From Bacillus_BD sp050389805 (GTDB lineage Bacteria > Bacillota > Bacilli > Bacillales > Cytobacillaceae), in the NCBI RefSeq assembly GCF_050389805.1, contig NZ_CP130945.1, positions 3,410,001 to 3,474,000 on the forward strand: DNA of 64,000 bases, in the 5' to 3' direction. This document shows positions 18,285 to 26,503 of this stretch, piece by piece. Position numbers and translations under genes: made by a program. The notes under the pieces are model-generated. The model had not been told where the DNA came from. It worked only from the letters and a program-made list of their open reading frames with translations, and did no database searches. Position 1 is the stretch's first letter. Every line of letters begins with the position of its first letter.

Positions 18285-19186
18285 GTTGTATTGTCCTCCA
18301 CCCTACATTCTTTTCCCTTTACTGCCTGATAGAACACTTCCAAGACAGGAGTACTGATTTCCTTTTCTGCGGCTCTCTCCAAAATATAACCTAGAATTGC
18401 GTCTATCTCTGTGGGTCTATTTTCTTTTAAATCTCGTAGCATTGATGAATCATTTTGTGCGGTTTGTTCACAAACGGCCATGATATGTTTAAAATACTTG
18501 TCATCATTTTGTAAATTGAGACTTTCTCGAATTTCTGTAAACATCCTTTTTACTAATTCGAAATAATAGGGATTATGTATGAGTTCACCATTTTTAATTT
18601 GCAAAATAGCAGTTAATGGATTAATTATAGCATTTACGACTAACTTTTGAATAAGCATCTGTTCATAATCATCTTCAACAACAAAAGGAAAAGATTCGTC
18701 TTGGATTTTTTTAATAAAATGATGAAACTTTACGGTTGTTTCTCGAAAAGCGGCTATTTTTGTTACCCCTAATCCTGTATGAATGACATGATTACCGTCC
18801 AATTTCATCGCTCCATGTTCAACGGTTCCTATATAGATTTCTCCATCCATTTTATCAAAATATTTCAAATGGCCCATACCATTTTGCAAAAATAAAAAGG
18901 CATGTTTTTTTGAACTATAGGATGAAAACCGGCTAATCATGCCTGGTAGGTGGTATTGCTTCAATGCAATAAGTGTAACGTCCTCCTCACCATGCCATTC
19001 GGAAAAAATTTTCACGGGAATCGATTTACTTTTCATTTGACCCTCTTTTTCTAATAAAATCCCTTTCTCTTTTATGATTTCCAGTTGCTCTTCTGAATGT
19101 ACATATAAACAAACGGAATGTATTTCACTTAAATAGTAGGAAAATAGTAAGCCAATTGCACCTCCACCTATGACGCCAATCTTCAT
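18260..19186 (-). CDS. panE: 2-dehydropantoate 2-reductase
   Basis: This enzyme reduces ketopantoate to pantoate with NADPH, a step in pantothenate and CoA synthesis. The 308-residue protein begins with the Rossmann motif GVIGGGAIGLLFSYYL. The family catalytic Lys-Asn pair appears in IQKLVVNAIINPLTAIL at about 177-193, and the conserved Glu in TEIDAILGYI near residue 272. It corresponds to ylbQ (panE) of B. subtilis, next to ylbP. The ATG at 19186 follows AAGGGATC. Other ApbA/PanE paralogues use related 2-keto acids, so the substrate is inferred from synteny. Confidence 0.88.
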   Translation of the reverse strand: MKIGVIGGGAIGLLFSYYLSEIHSVCLYVHSEEQLEIIKEKGILLEKEGQMKSKSIPVKIFSEWHGEEDVTLIALKQYHLPGMISRFSSYSSKKHAFLFLQNGMGHLKYFDKMDGEIYIGTVEHGAMKLDGNHVIHTGLGVTKIAAFRETTVKFHHFIKKIQDESFPFVVEDDYEQMLIQKLVVNAIINPLTAILQIKNGELIHNPYYFELVKRMFTEIRESLNLQNDDKYFKHIMAVCEQTAQNDSSMLRDLKENRPTEIDAILGYILERAAEKEISTPVLEVFYQAVKGKECRVEDNTTCQKLYLQ

Positions 19187-19460
19187 ATATATCGATCCCT
19201 TCTATTGTTTATCTTTACGCATTCATATTCATTATAACGAATTCCACCTTAGACCGTATAGAATTTCGAAAAAACATGCGCAAACTTTTTCGCAACCGTT
19301 TACCAATGCGAAAATAAAGCATTTATAATGAAAATGTTATATAATAATATACAAACAGTTATTAATTTTTAGATTTATTAAATATCTAAAAAGACTACAA
19401 ACTTACGTTTTCAATTTGACTCTTTTGATTTTGGAAGTTACGTAAAAAGGGGGAATTCAC

Positions 19461-19949
19461 ATGGTTAAAACAAAAAGGGATCTTCAAAAAGAGATTGTAA
19501 AATTAAAGGTAAACTTTAAAACTCTTGAGGATTTTAAAAGTTTTAAAGAATATGGAATTCAAGAATTGTCAATGAGCGATGATCTTCAAGCAAATATTAT
19601 TGAAAATGATAGCGAATCACCTTTTTATGGAATTTACTTTGGGGACAGGTTAGTTGCCAGAATGAGTGTATATCAAGTTAGCGGAAAATATAACCGTTAT
19701 TTTGAACCTCCCGTTGACTACTTAGAAATATGGAAGCTAGAAGTACTACCAGAATATCAAGGGTTAGGGTATGGCACAGCCCTTGTAAACTTTGCTAAAG
19801 AATTCGGAATGCCCATAAAGACAAATCCTCGTGTAAAATCAAGAAGTTTCTGGGAGAAAATGGGGTTTCATTCTGTTAACTATGATTTAGAACGAGACCT
19901 AGGAGAAAATCCTTTGATTTGGACTCCAGATCACGTTTCAACAAAATAA
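19461..19949 (+). CDS. ylbP: GNAT family N-acetyltransferase YlbP
   Basis: The 162-residue protein is a GNAT acetyltransferase with the acetyl-CoA motif A visible as YQGLGYGTALVNFAKE at about 106-121. The sequence closely follows YlbP of B. subtilis (FKEYGIQELSMSDDLQANI). Its substrate is unknown. ATG at 19461 follows AAAGGGGGAATTCAC. It is divergent from panE and convergent with ylbO, sharing a palindromic terminator at its 3' end. Confidence 0.9.
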   Translation: MVKTKRDLQKEIVKLKVNFKTLEDFKSFKEYGIQELSMSDDLQANIIENDSESPFYGIYFGDRLVARMSVYQVSGKYNRYFEPPVDYLEIWKLEVLPEYQGLGYGTALVNFAKEFGMPIKTNPRVKSRSFWEKMGFHSVNYDLERDLGENPLIWTPDHVSTK

Positions 19950-19960
19950 GGAAAAGAGAT

Positions 19961-19996
19961 AAAAAATAAGCAGACAGCTGTCTGCTTATTTTTTAT
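19961..19996. terminator. Bidirectional terminator between ylbP and ylbO
   Basis: A perfect palindrome of about 17 bases per arm, centred on AGCAGACAGCTGTCTGCT, has A and T tracts on either side. It ends both converging genes and overlaps the ylbO stop codon. Confidence 0.9.
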
Positions 19997-20628
19997 TTAT
20001 CTAATTTCTCTAAATTTCCGTTTTTATCCATTTGAAATCTTACTTTTTGCGCATACTCTTCATCTTTCAAGACCACCATTTTTCTTGCTCTTTCCATAAT
20101 TTCCACTAAAGCCTTATAATCATTTTCCATCGTATAAAACTCTTTTTGTAATCTTATATTTTCTTCTGAAATCTCTCTGATTTTTTGTTCAAGTTGCGAA
20201 ACTTTTTCTTGATATATTTCTAAGTTTTCTTTATAACCATTTGCGTCAAGTGCTTGTTCATGAAGTTTGTTCAAATAATTTACGATATCTTCAAAAGCTA
20301 GTTCGTTTGGGGACGAGGACATTATGGTTTCCACCTCGATAGTAGAATCAGAAGTTACTGGCTCGTTCAACGCGTTTTTAATTTCAAATTCAGTGTTTTT
20401 CCTACCTTCTTTTCTTTGTTTCTTTGCTAGTTCTATTCCCGTTTTGTACTGTTTACGGATCGCCGAATTCCATCTAAATCCACATGCGGCTGCAGTTCTT
20501 GATAGTTTCTTCCCTACCTCCTCAAATGCTTGAAGCTGCGTACCGCCTTCTCGTATATATCTAAGTACAACTTCTGCTAGAAGCAAATCCTCATCCTGAG
20601 TCCAAGCATCTTGACGTGTAGTTGACAT
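19993..20628 (-). CDS. ylbO: RsfA-family prespore transcription factor YlbO
   Basis: YlbO belongs to the RsfA family of Myb-like regulators that modulate forespore (sigma F and G) genes. The 211-residue protein has a Myb/SANT-like helix bundle at about 9-60 (WTQDEDLLLAEVVLRYI, then RTAAACGFRWNSAIRKQY) and a long C-terminal coiled coil from about 110 to 185. The ATG at 20628 has AGGAGGG upstream. It lies between ylbP and rpmF as in B. subtilis. Confidence 0.87.
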   Translation of the reverse strand: MSTTRQDAWTQDEDLLLAEVVLRYIREGGTQLQAFEEVGKKLSRTAAACGFRWNSAIRKQYKTGIELAKKQRKEGRKNTEFEIKNALNEPVTSDSTIEVETIMSSSPNELAFEDIVNYLNKLHEQALDANGYKENLEIYQEKVSQLEQKIREISEENIRLQKEFYTMENDYKALVEIMERARKMVVLKDEEYAQKVRFQMDKNGNLEKLDK

Positions 20629-20751
20629 TCAAAGTCCCTCCTAGTGTTTTTTATTCATACATATGCTTCTACTAGAAAAGATAGAATGTATTCCTCACCG
20701 AATTAAAATCAATTTTTCCAAAAACAACCAAATTCGAGAAAAAAGAGCCCA

Positions 20752-20799
20752 AAAAAAGAAACAGCACAAGAACTTGGAGTTCTTGTGCTGTTTCTTTTT
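20752..20799 (-). terminator. Intrinsic terminator after rpmF
   Basis: A long stem (AAAGAAACAGCACAAGAAC and its complement, about 19 pairs) is followed by seven T on the minus strand, starting four bases after the rpmF stop. Confidence 0.92.
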
Positions 20800-20802
20800 G
20801 CA

Positions 20803-20976
20803 TTAGTTGTTAATTACTTCTTTACCTTTGTATGTTCCACAAGCTTTACATACACGATGTGCAAGCTTCATTTCACCACAGTTTGGGCACTCAGTCATAC
20901 CAGGCACCTGTAATTTAAAATGCGTACGACGCTTTCTTTTTGCCGTTTTTGAAGTTCTTCTAAAAGGTACAGCCAT
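20803..20976 (-). CDS. rpmF: 50S ribosomal protein L32
   Basis: L32 is a large-subunit ribosomal protein. The 57 residues start MAVPFRRTSKTAKRKRRTH and carry a zinc ribbon made by CPNC and CKAC, so this is the zinc-binding (C+) form. The ATG at 20976 has an AGGAGGTGGG site; a frame reaching 21021 is not supported. It follows the DUF177 gene ylbN with a 69-base gap, the classic yceD-rpmF pair found across bacteria. Confidence 0.97.
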   Translation of the reverse strand: MAVPFRRTSKTAKRKRRTHFKLQVPGMTECPNCGEMKLAHRVCKACGTYKGKEVINN

Positions 20977-21045
20977 TCTTCCCACCTCCTTAAAGAGTTG
21001 TAAGACAATTGAAAAACTCAATTTTCATGTCTTATCAATCTCCCC

Positions 21046-21570
21046 TTACGTATCTGAAGATTGATCATTTTGATCAAAAAACTTAGCAAGCCCCGCAAGT
21101 CGCGGATCTACTTTGTTCTTCTTATCCATCTCATGAATCACTTCCCAATCATTACCTGATTGAGGAGCACCTTTTTCAGTGCTATCCTCCGCAATCACTT
21201 GCATCGGAACCTCCAGGAGTAAAATTTCGTTAATGATGGGAGATAAATCAATTACATCACCTTTTACTTGATGTATTTCTTCACCTGATTCATAGATGGT
21301 TCCATTCAAAAGGAATGTTTCAATTGTGTCGACATTAATCGGATAATGAACATCAACTAATGTACGTGAACAAGGAAGTGTGAGCTGCCCCTTAATATTT
21401 AAGTGAAAAGAAATCTTTGAAGAATCAATATCCGCATGGCCGGTCACATGTATCGGTGAAACCGCGCGAATACTTTGATCTACTTTCATAATTTCTTCAG
21501 CATTCACATATTCGTCAATTTGTAGTTCCTTGTTTCGATTTTTTTGCAACTGATTAATGGTCCATTTCAT
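21046..21570 (-). CDS. ylbN: YceD/DUF177 family protein YlbN
   Basis: The 174-residue protein is a DUF177 member. This family is linked to 23S rRNA accumulation and is nearly always next to rpmF. The family core is seen around HVTGHADIDSSKISFHLNIKG and TLPCSRTLVDVHYP, with an acidic middle and a C-terminal VDPRLAGLAKFF motif typical of the family end. The start is ATG at 21570; a GTG three codons earlier is part of its GAGGTG ribosome binding site. Confidence 0.88.
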   Translation of the reverse strand: MKWTINQLQKNRNKELQIDEYVNAEEIMKVDQSIRAVSPIHVTGHADIDSSKISFHLNIKGQLTLPCSRTLVDVHYPINVDTIETFLLNGTIYESGEEIHQVKGDVIDLSPIINEILLLEVPMQVIAEDSTEKGAPQSGNDWEVIHEMDKKNKVDPRLAGLAKFFDQNDQSSDT

Positions 21571-21780
21571 CCGTATCACCTCAAGGCAACAAAAGTAATT
21601 ATAGCTTTCAAAGAAATAATTGTCAATATTTTTTCTTTACACCAATTTGACATCTTTGAAAAGCAATTTTTAGGTCCTTTTATTTTAATCATAACACTTA
21701 TTCTAACCGATCCAGTTGTGAACTAACAAGATTTTGGCTAAAATATTTTTTAATAGATAAAAATAATTATTTATCTATTC

Positions 21781-21894
21781 GGCTCTGTTAAACTTGTTGA
21801 TTTCGTTTCAGGCATTGCGCTTTTTCTGTAAGAGGCTTTATGCCTGAAACGAAATCAACAGGAGTTTAATATTAACATCACTTTTAACACAGCC
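21781..21894. mobile_element. MITE-like hairpin element
   Basis: A 114-base element has 12-base terminal inverted repeats (GGCTCTGTTAAA and the complement of GGCTGTGTTAAA, 11 of 12 equal). Internally a perfect 20-base inverted repeat (21796-21815 with 21840-21859) flanks a 24-base loop. It lies 26 bases upstream of tmcAL. A degenerate relative is at 34494-34642, and one matching end lies at 62275-62288. No transposase is present in the window and a target duplication is not clear. Confidence 0.6.
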
Positions 21895-21920
21895 ATCTAA
21901 TTCACAAAGGAGTCACGTTC

Positions 21921-23135
21921 ATGAAAGTTGTTGGTGTGGTTGTTGAATATAACCCGTTTCACTACGGACATGCCTATCATATCCAGAAAGCAAAAGAAAT
22001 AACTGGGGCAGATATTGTTATTGCTGCGATGAGTGGAAACTTTTTACAAAGAGGCGAGCCGGCCCTTGTCTCCAAATGGACAAGAACCGAAATGGCTTTA
22101 CGGGGAGGTGTTGATCTTGTCTTTGAATTACCATACTCCTTTGCTGTTCAAAAAGCAGATACATTTGCAAATGGAGCAGTTTCATTATTAGGCTTCGCAG
22201 GCTGTGATACCATTTGTTTTGGCAGTGAATCTGGGCGAATTGAGGATTTTTACCGTACCTATGATTTTCTCATAACTAACCAAGAGTTATATAATGAAGC
22301 CATTCAAAAATACGTTAAAGCAGGTTATAGCTATCCAAAGGCTATGGCTCTTGCTTATCAAGAATTAGACCCGACTAAAAATCTCATTAATCTTTCACAG
22401 CCAAACAATATTCTCGGCTACCAATATGTTCGATCTGCTATCGAGCAGAAACAGAATTTAAAGATGGTTACCATTGAGAGGAAAAACGCCCAGTATCACG
22501 ATCAGGAATTTACTTCCTCTAAAATTGCAAGTGCCACAAGTATTCGAAAAGCCCTTTTTACATCACCTGAGAACGCAACTTCAATCCAGTCCTATGTACC
22601 CCAGCATACTTATTCTCTGTTAAAAGATTATCAACATCGATTTGGATCTTTTCATCAGTGGGAGAACTATTGGGATTTATTACAGTTTCGTTTACTACAA
22701 AGCAATCCTTTCGAATTACAAAAAATCTACGAAATTGAAGAGGGTATGGAAAATCGGATCCTATCACTCATCAAAAAATATGAATCTTTTGCTCAATTTA
22801 TGGAAGCACTTAAAACGAAACGCTATACTTGGACTCGACTGCAAAGAACATTAACACATATACTAACAAATACGACAAAAAAAGAAATGGAAATGAATGA
22901 AGAGCGTGTCGCCTATCTCCGATTACTTGGTATGACTGAAAATGGAAGAACCTATTTAAATCAACGCAAGAAAAATTTCCCGGTTCCGCTTGTAACAAAA
23001 CGAGCCAATTATCATCTTCCTCAATTAGAAATCGATTCAAGAGCAGCACATATTTATGCAATGGGATTACCACAAGATACAAGACAGCTTGCCGTTAACC
23101 AAGAGTATTCACAAAAGCCCCTTTACATGACATAA
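21921..23135 (+). CDS. tmcAL: tRNA(Met) cytidine acetate ligase TmcAL
   Basis: TmcAL makes N4-acetylcytidine at position 34 of elongator tRNA(Met), using acetate and ATP. The 404-residue protein starts with the nucleotidyltransferase motif GVVVEYNPFHYGHAYHI, a (H/T)xGH-type ATP site. It then has AMSGNFLQRGEPALVSKWTR in the family's usual place and the later SSKIASATSIRKAL substrate-activation motif. It corresponds to ylbM of B. subtilis. ATG at 21921 follows AAAGGAG. A MITE-like element lies directly upstream and could affect its promoter. Confidence 0.92.
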   Translation: MKVVGVVVEYNPFHYGHAYHIQKAKEITGADIVIAAMSGNFLQRGEPALVSKWTRTEMALRGGVDLVFELPYSFAVQKADTFANGAVSLLGFAGCDTICFGSESGRIEDFYRTYDFLITNQELYNEAIQKYVKAGYSYPKAMALAYQELDPTKNLINLSQPNNILGYQYVRSAIEQKQNLKMVTIERKNAQYHDQEFTSSKIASATSIRKALFTSPENATSIQSYVPQHTYSLLKDYQHRFGSFHQWENYWDLLQFRLLQSNPFELQKIYEIEEGMENRILSLIKKYESFAQFMEALKTKRYTWTRLQRTLTHILTNTTKKEMEMNEERVAYLRLLGMTENGRTYLNQRKKNFPVPLVTKRANYHLPQLEIDSRAAHIYAMGLPQDTRQLAVNQEYSQKPLYMT

Positions 23136-23225
23136 AGGAGTTTTCCGACTTGCTATAAAAAGAAATTGGTGAAAACCGACTTGTTTTTATCTATTTCCTT
23201 TAGTATTCTTTTGATTTTGCTCTAA

Positions 23226-23256
23226 ATCGGCTGGCGATGCCAGCCAATTTTAGTAT
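23226..23256 (+). terminator. Possible terminator after tmcAL
   Basis: GGCTGGC and GCCAGCC form a seven-pair GC-rich stem with a three-base loop, followed by only AATTTT. It lies about 95 bases after the tmcAL stop. Confidence 0.4.
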
Positions 23257-23400
23257 GCTGTGGCTATAATTTTGAATAATATTATTACCCCCTTATCATT
23301 ATTAATACAGGATAAAATCATGTTAAATCTATATTAGAATGATGGTAAATCTAGCAAAACGAAATATGAGTGCGTTGTACGAATGAAAGGAAGGATAAAA

Positions 23401-24150
23401 TGGAGGATTTTTCAACTCAAACCGTGATTGTCACGGGAGCAGGAAGAGGAATTGGAATAGGAGTGGCGGCTCTTTTTGCGAAAAATAGAGCGAATGTAGT
23501 TGAGCGGAGATAGAGGAACATCTTGGTAAGAAAACCGTGGAGGAAATTCAATTAAAGGGAGGAGAGACCTTTTTTGTTAAGGTGGATGTTAGAAAAGAAC
23601 AAGACATCATCACATTAATGGAAAAAGCCTTCGAAAAATATGGAAGGATTGATATTTTAATTAATAATGCAGGCGAACCTTTATTTACATCTCCTTATGA
23701 AGTTTCAGTTGAAGAATGGGATGAAGTCATTCACACAAATTTAAGAAGTGTTTTTTAGCAGGACGTGAAGCTGCGAAATATATGCGCACTAATGAAAATG
23801 GCGGCTCTATTGTCAATATTGCTTCAACAAGAGCGATTATGTCTGAGCCAAATTCAGAAACATATGCAGCTACAAAAGGAGGAATTGTGTCCCTTACCCA
23901 TGCTCTCGCGGCTTCGTTAAGTCCAGACAAAATTACCGTCAATTCTATTTCTCCCGGTTGGATTGAAACGGGGGACTATTCACAATTAAGTACACGTGAT
24001 CACCAACAACATTTTTCCAAACGTGTAGGTAAACCAAAGGACATAGCACGAGCATGTCTCTATTTAACAGCAAAAGAAAATGATTTTGTTACAGGTATTA
24101 ATTTAGTTGTTGACGGTGGTATGACACGAAAAATGATTTATGAGGAATAA
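23401..24150 (+). pseudogene. SDR-family oxidoreductase, two frameshifts
   Basis: Reading across frames gives a complete short-chain dehydrogenase of about 250 residues. It has cofactor motif TGAGRGIG near the start, NNAG, Ser in NIAST, the YxxxK pair in ETYAATKGG and a C-terminal VDGGMTRKM. The ATG at 23401 has a good site (GAAAGGAAGG). The frame breaks near 23500 after GCGAATGTAGTT, where one base is missing or two are extra. It breaks again at about 23752-23757, where six T instead of seven put a TAG in frame. Two separate breaks argue for a decayed gene rather than programmed shifting, though read errors are possible. It is not part of the usual ylb order. Confidence 0.8.
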
Positions 24151-24156
24151 GAAAAA

Positions 24157-24295
24157 AAGATTGTCCAATAAGTTTCTTATCGATGATAACGCCTGAAAAG
24201 CTCCGTTACGAACTCATTGATTATACCGAATTTCCATAACAGTGCTTTTCAGGAGGGTGTTCAAAGGGTGATTATTGCTTTTTCGGACATCCTCT
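24157..24295. repeat. Inverted-repeat gap between SDR pseudogene and ylbL
   Basis: GCCTGAAAAGC near 24190-24200 is matched by its complement GCTTTTCAGG near 24242-24252. An outer, imperfect pair (AGATTGTCCAATAA and TTATTGCTTTTTCGGACATC) encloses it. The whole gap could fold as one cruciform. It may act as a terminator for either converging gene or be a small decayed insertion. Confidence 0.4.
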
Positions 24296-25324
24296 TTATT
24301 TTTTTGGTTCAAGACTTTCTAAATACTTAACAGCCTCTTCAAACGTGTCGATCGGGACAATTTTCATATCTGTATTTATGTCTTTAGCTGTTTTTAAAGC
24401 ATCTTGATAGTTAGAATCCTTTGTACCATTTTGATTTGGCGCAAGAAAAATTTCTGCACCCGCTTTATCTGCAGCAATCACTTTTAGTTGGATTCCACCT
24501 ATTTCTCCTACTTCCCCATTTGACGAAATCGTACCTGTTCCAGCGATATGATAGCCTCTTGTTAAATCTTCTTCTACCAATTGGTTATAAATTTCGAGTG
24601 AAAACATAAACCCTGCAGACGGACCTCCAATTTCCTTAGAATTAACCGTTACATCGGGTTCCACGATCAATTCTTTATCATCAACTAAGCCAATTCCAAT
24701 TCCTATTTTCCCTTTATTTTCTTCATCATTAAAAACATCCAATTTTAAACTCGTTTCATGGAGTTTATGATTTCGTTCAACGGTTAGGGTCAGTTGCTCA
24801 CCGGCCGTTTTTTGACTAATATAATCCATAAACTCGGCAGATGATTGAAATTCGTTTCCATCTACTTTAAAGATCCGATCCCCTGGTTTCAACCTATCCT
24901 CTGCGGGCATCCCTTTTACAACATTTAATACATACACACCATTATGCTGATATTTGATAGGATACCCGGCTTTTTTATAGGCCACCTCAATGGCGTTATA
25001 TTTTGACGAGTCCATTAAATAAAGTTGTCTTACCGAATACTCTTCTTCCGTTTCGTCCTCTGCTCTTATTTGTTCGATTGGAAAAATTTCGTGATACTGG
25101 TTGAATCTTGCGAGTATGTATGAATAAATATTGGCTCTTCCCATTCTTACCGTTGTCAACATAAAACTTCCCGACTCATCATATCCATCTTCAACTTCAA
25201 TAATAGGTGCGAGTTCCTTAGCAATTCCAGGTTTTGAAATATAATAAGGTAAAAAATAAAAGGAGGGAGCCACTATTAATATAGCAGCCAATATCAGTAC
25301 TCTTATTCTTTTTTTATTTTTCAT
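24296..25324 (-). CDS. ylbL: Membrane-anchored PDZ-Lon serine protease YlbL
   Basis: The 342-residue protein has an N-terminal membrane segment at about 8-26, a PDZ domain at about 115-185 (HNGVYVLNVVKGMPAEDRLKPGD in two pieces) and a Lon (S16) protease domain. The catalytic dyad is Ser in IGGPSAGFMFSL near 235 and Lys in GGIQLKVIAADKAGA near 280. It matches YlbL of B. subtilis and is SepM-like. B. subtilis YlbL has been linked to cleavage of a DNA-damage checkpoint inhibitor. ATG at 25324 follows AAGGAG. It overlaps the ylbK stop by 11 bases, so the two are coupled. Confidence 0.92.
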   Translation of the reverse strand: MKNKKRIRVLILAAILIVAPSFYFLPYYISKPGIAKELAPIIEVEDGYDESGSFMLTTVRMGRANIYSYILARFNQYHEIFPIEQIRAEDETEEEYSVRQLYLMDSSKYNAIEVAYKKAGYPIKYQHNGVYVLNVVKGMPAEDRLKPGDRIFKVDGNEFQSSAEFMDYISQKTAGEQLTLTVERNHKLHETSLKLDVFNDEENKGKIGIGIGLVDDKELIVEPDVTVNSKEIGGPSAGFMFSLEIYNQLVEEDLTRGYHIAGTGTISSNGEVGEIGGIQLKVIAADKAGAEIFLAPNQNGTKDSNYQDALKTAKDINTDMKIVPIDTFEEAVKYLESLEPKK

Positions 25325-26111
25325 TATGATGAAGCTCCTTCCACTCCTCAATGATTAGTTGGATTTGTTTTATATGTTTTTGAGCTTCTTCTTCTCCCAT
25401 TAATATAATCTCTTCTATATTGGTAAACGCCCTCGCACTATATGTTTCAACCGAGGGTCGAATCATAATATCTGATGCAATTTGTCTATTTTCGACTAAC
25501 TCCATTTGCATAATATCTAAACTTTGCATAATGACATCATATATATTTGTGATCTCAGCATCTGTTTTTACCCTTGATACATCAACTGCAATGACAATGT
25601 CAGCTCCCATTTCTTTTACTACTGAAACAGGGACTCGATCAACGACTCCTCCGTCTACAAGTAAACGACCATCCTTTTTTTCTGGAACAAAAACCCCTGG
25701 AATGGATATACTCGATCGTACAGCCTCTGCAATAGGACCCTCTGTAAACACAACCTTTTCCCCTGTTTTCAAATCGGTTGCAACAACAGATACAGGTGGT
25801 TTTAATTCCTCTAACCGTTTTCCTTTTGTAAATAATCGGATTAAATCTTTTATCCTCTTGCCAGCAATAAAGCCCATTTTAGGAACCGTAAAATCTAAAA
25901 AATATTTACGTTTAAAAGAGGTTGATATTTTATATAACTGCTTAAAATCTAATCCACTAGCATAAAAACAAGCAACCAATGAACCCATGCTGCTTCCGGC
26001 AATATAATGTATCGGAATATCGTTCTCAACTAACACCTTGATAACCCCTAAATGAGCAAAGCCACGTGCCCCGCCCGAACCAAGTGCCAAACCAATTTTG
26101 GGCTGTTCCAA
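25314..26111 (-). CDS. ylbK: Patatin-like phospholipase YlbK
   Basis: The 265-residue protein is a bacterial patatin. It has the oxyanion loop GSGGARGFAHLGV at about 12-24, nucleophile Ser in GSSMGSL near 43, and the catalytic Asp in VDGGVVDRVP near 155. Patatins hydrolyse acyl lipids; the natural substrate of YlbK is unknown. I chose a TTG start at 26111 because GGGAGGAG lies seven bases upstream. A longer in-frame TTG at 26126 would put that site inside the gene. It is directly upstream of ylbL, as in B. subtilis. Confidence 0.9.
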   Translation of the reverse strand: MEQPKIGLALGSGGARGFAHLGVIKVLVENDIPIHYIAGSSMGSLVACFYASGLDFKQLYKISTSFKRKYFLDFTVPKMGFIAGKRIKDLIRLFTKGKRLEELKPPVSVVATDLKTGEKVVFTEGPIAEAVRSSISIPGVFVPEKKDGRLLVDGGVVDRVPVSVVKEMGADIVIAVDVSRVKTDAEITNIYDVIMQSLDIMQMELVENRQIASDIMIRPSVETYSARAFTNIEEIILMGEEEAQKHIKQIQLIIEEWKELHHNEK

Positions 26112-26143
26112 AAAATCTCCTCCCAAAGTTTTTCAATTGATAA

Positions 26144-26286
26144 AGCATGCTGGTCACACAGACGTATTCATAAACATTTTTAGTCTGTGTTCATTTCGGA
26201 TCTTTACTGGCAGTTCATCCTTTACCTACCTACATTCAGTAATTCTTGAGATAGAAGTCTTACGTTCAGTTAAGACAGGATAAAAA
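26144..26286 (+). repeat. Composite dispersed repeat, copy A
   Basis: The modules in order are AGCATGCTGGTCACACAGAC, then TTCGGATCTTTACTGGCAGT, then TACCTACCTAC, then GTTAAGACAGGATAAAA. The same modules recur at 28920-29064 (minus), 49800-49880 and 59420-59593. It fills the gap between the divergent ylbK and ylbJ genes. Confidence 0.7.
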
Positions 26287-26503
26287 AATCTCCAGTAAAC
26301 CTTAAGCTAAGCAAGAGTCATTGTTACAAATACCTTATTTAATCTTATGGTCTATTTTGACAATCTATGAGTATATTGATATAAGTGAGGTTTCTCATTT
26401 CCCTTTTACAACATTTTAAAGGACAAGTCTGAAGATTACCTTCAATATTTTACCATTACATGATAAAGTTAAACAATTTTTTCAGCTTGAGGGAGGATCA
26501 CAT

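Noticed and set aside
21771..21904. Target-site duplication flanking the MITE-like element
   Set aside because: The flanks ATCTATTC and ATCTAATT agree only in part, so I do not claim a duplication.
25420..25965. 181-codon open frame opposite ylbK
   Set aside because: It is antisense to a clear patatin gene, has no ribosome binding site and no protein-like pattern.
25314..26111. Patatin as a CBASS-type defence effector
   Set aside because: There is no nucleotidyl cyclase or accessory gene nearby, and the gene sits in conserved ylbK-ylbL order.
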